NCBI GenBank assembly: GCA_030450655.1
Contig: JAKDIE010000015.1
Location: 1-12,718, forward strand
Source of the DNA: Ruaniaceae bacterium
Lineage (GTDB): Bacteria; Actinomycetota; Actinomycetes; Actinomycetales; Actinomycetaceae
Direction: 5' to 3'
DNA length: 12,718 nucleotides
Shown here: one piece after another, positions 12,701 to 12,718 of the stretch
How positions within the stretch are numbered: the stretch's first letter is position 1
Layout: every line of letters starts with the position of its first letter
The notes under the pieces: model-generated
The model's input: the letters and a program-made list of their open reading frames with translations, nothing else
Told to the model about the DNA's origin: nothing
Databases searched by the model: none
Translations under genes and position numbers: made by a program

Positions 12701-12718
12701 GATGCCACATCCTCGGGC

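Overview
The window looks like a chromosomal housekeeping segment from a high-GC actinobacterium (class Actinomycetes). The evidence is the strongly G/C-biased third codon positions, frequent GTG starts, the order rne-rplU-rpmA-obgE-proB-proA-nadD, an RNase E/G with long disordered arms, and an ObgE carrying the C-terminal OCT domain. An Actinomycetaceae-like host is a guess; the sequence does not fix the genus.

Left part (1-8388, all minus strand). Read in the transcription direction, the order is: RNase E/G (rne); a leader of about 200 nt with hairpins; ribosomal proteins L21 (rplU) and L27 (rpmA); the ribosome-assembly GTPase obgE; the proline-synthesis genes proB and proA; a 49-residue single-span membrane protein; nadD (NAD synthesis); and the start of an unrecognised Ala/Pro-rich protein with a repeated LTRRELR motif that runs off the left edge. 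From rplU onward the genes are packed tightly, with overlapping stop and start codons (obgE/proB, small protein/nadD, nadD/left-edge gene), so they are probably one long transcription unit.

Middle (8389-8706). This divergent intergenic region of about 320 bp separates rne from the plus-strand cydAB pair. It holds weak promoter-like elements and a 14-bp palindrome in front of cydA.

Right part. cydA and cydB (8707-11286, plus) encode a cytochrome bd quinol oxidase with a short Q-loop. A strong hairpin follows cydB. Next comes a winged-helix regulator of the ArsR-like COG2345 type whose C-terminal domain keeps three spaced cysteines, which suggests metal or Fe-S sensing. Converging on it, with one base between the stop codons, is a minus-strand pair of small membrane proteins (141 and 50 residues) joined by an ATGA overlap. 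No cydD or cydC lies in the window.

The most interesting points are the cysteine-bearing regulator beside cytochrome bd, the unrecognised small membrane-protein pair, the Asn-to-Ala change in the ObgE G4 motif, the conserved-looking small protein between proA and nadD, and repeated short linear motifs in the disordered arms of RNase E. I found no mobile element, CRISPR array, tRNA or rRNA, and no clear case of a wholly new multi-gene system.
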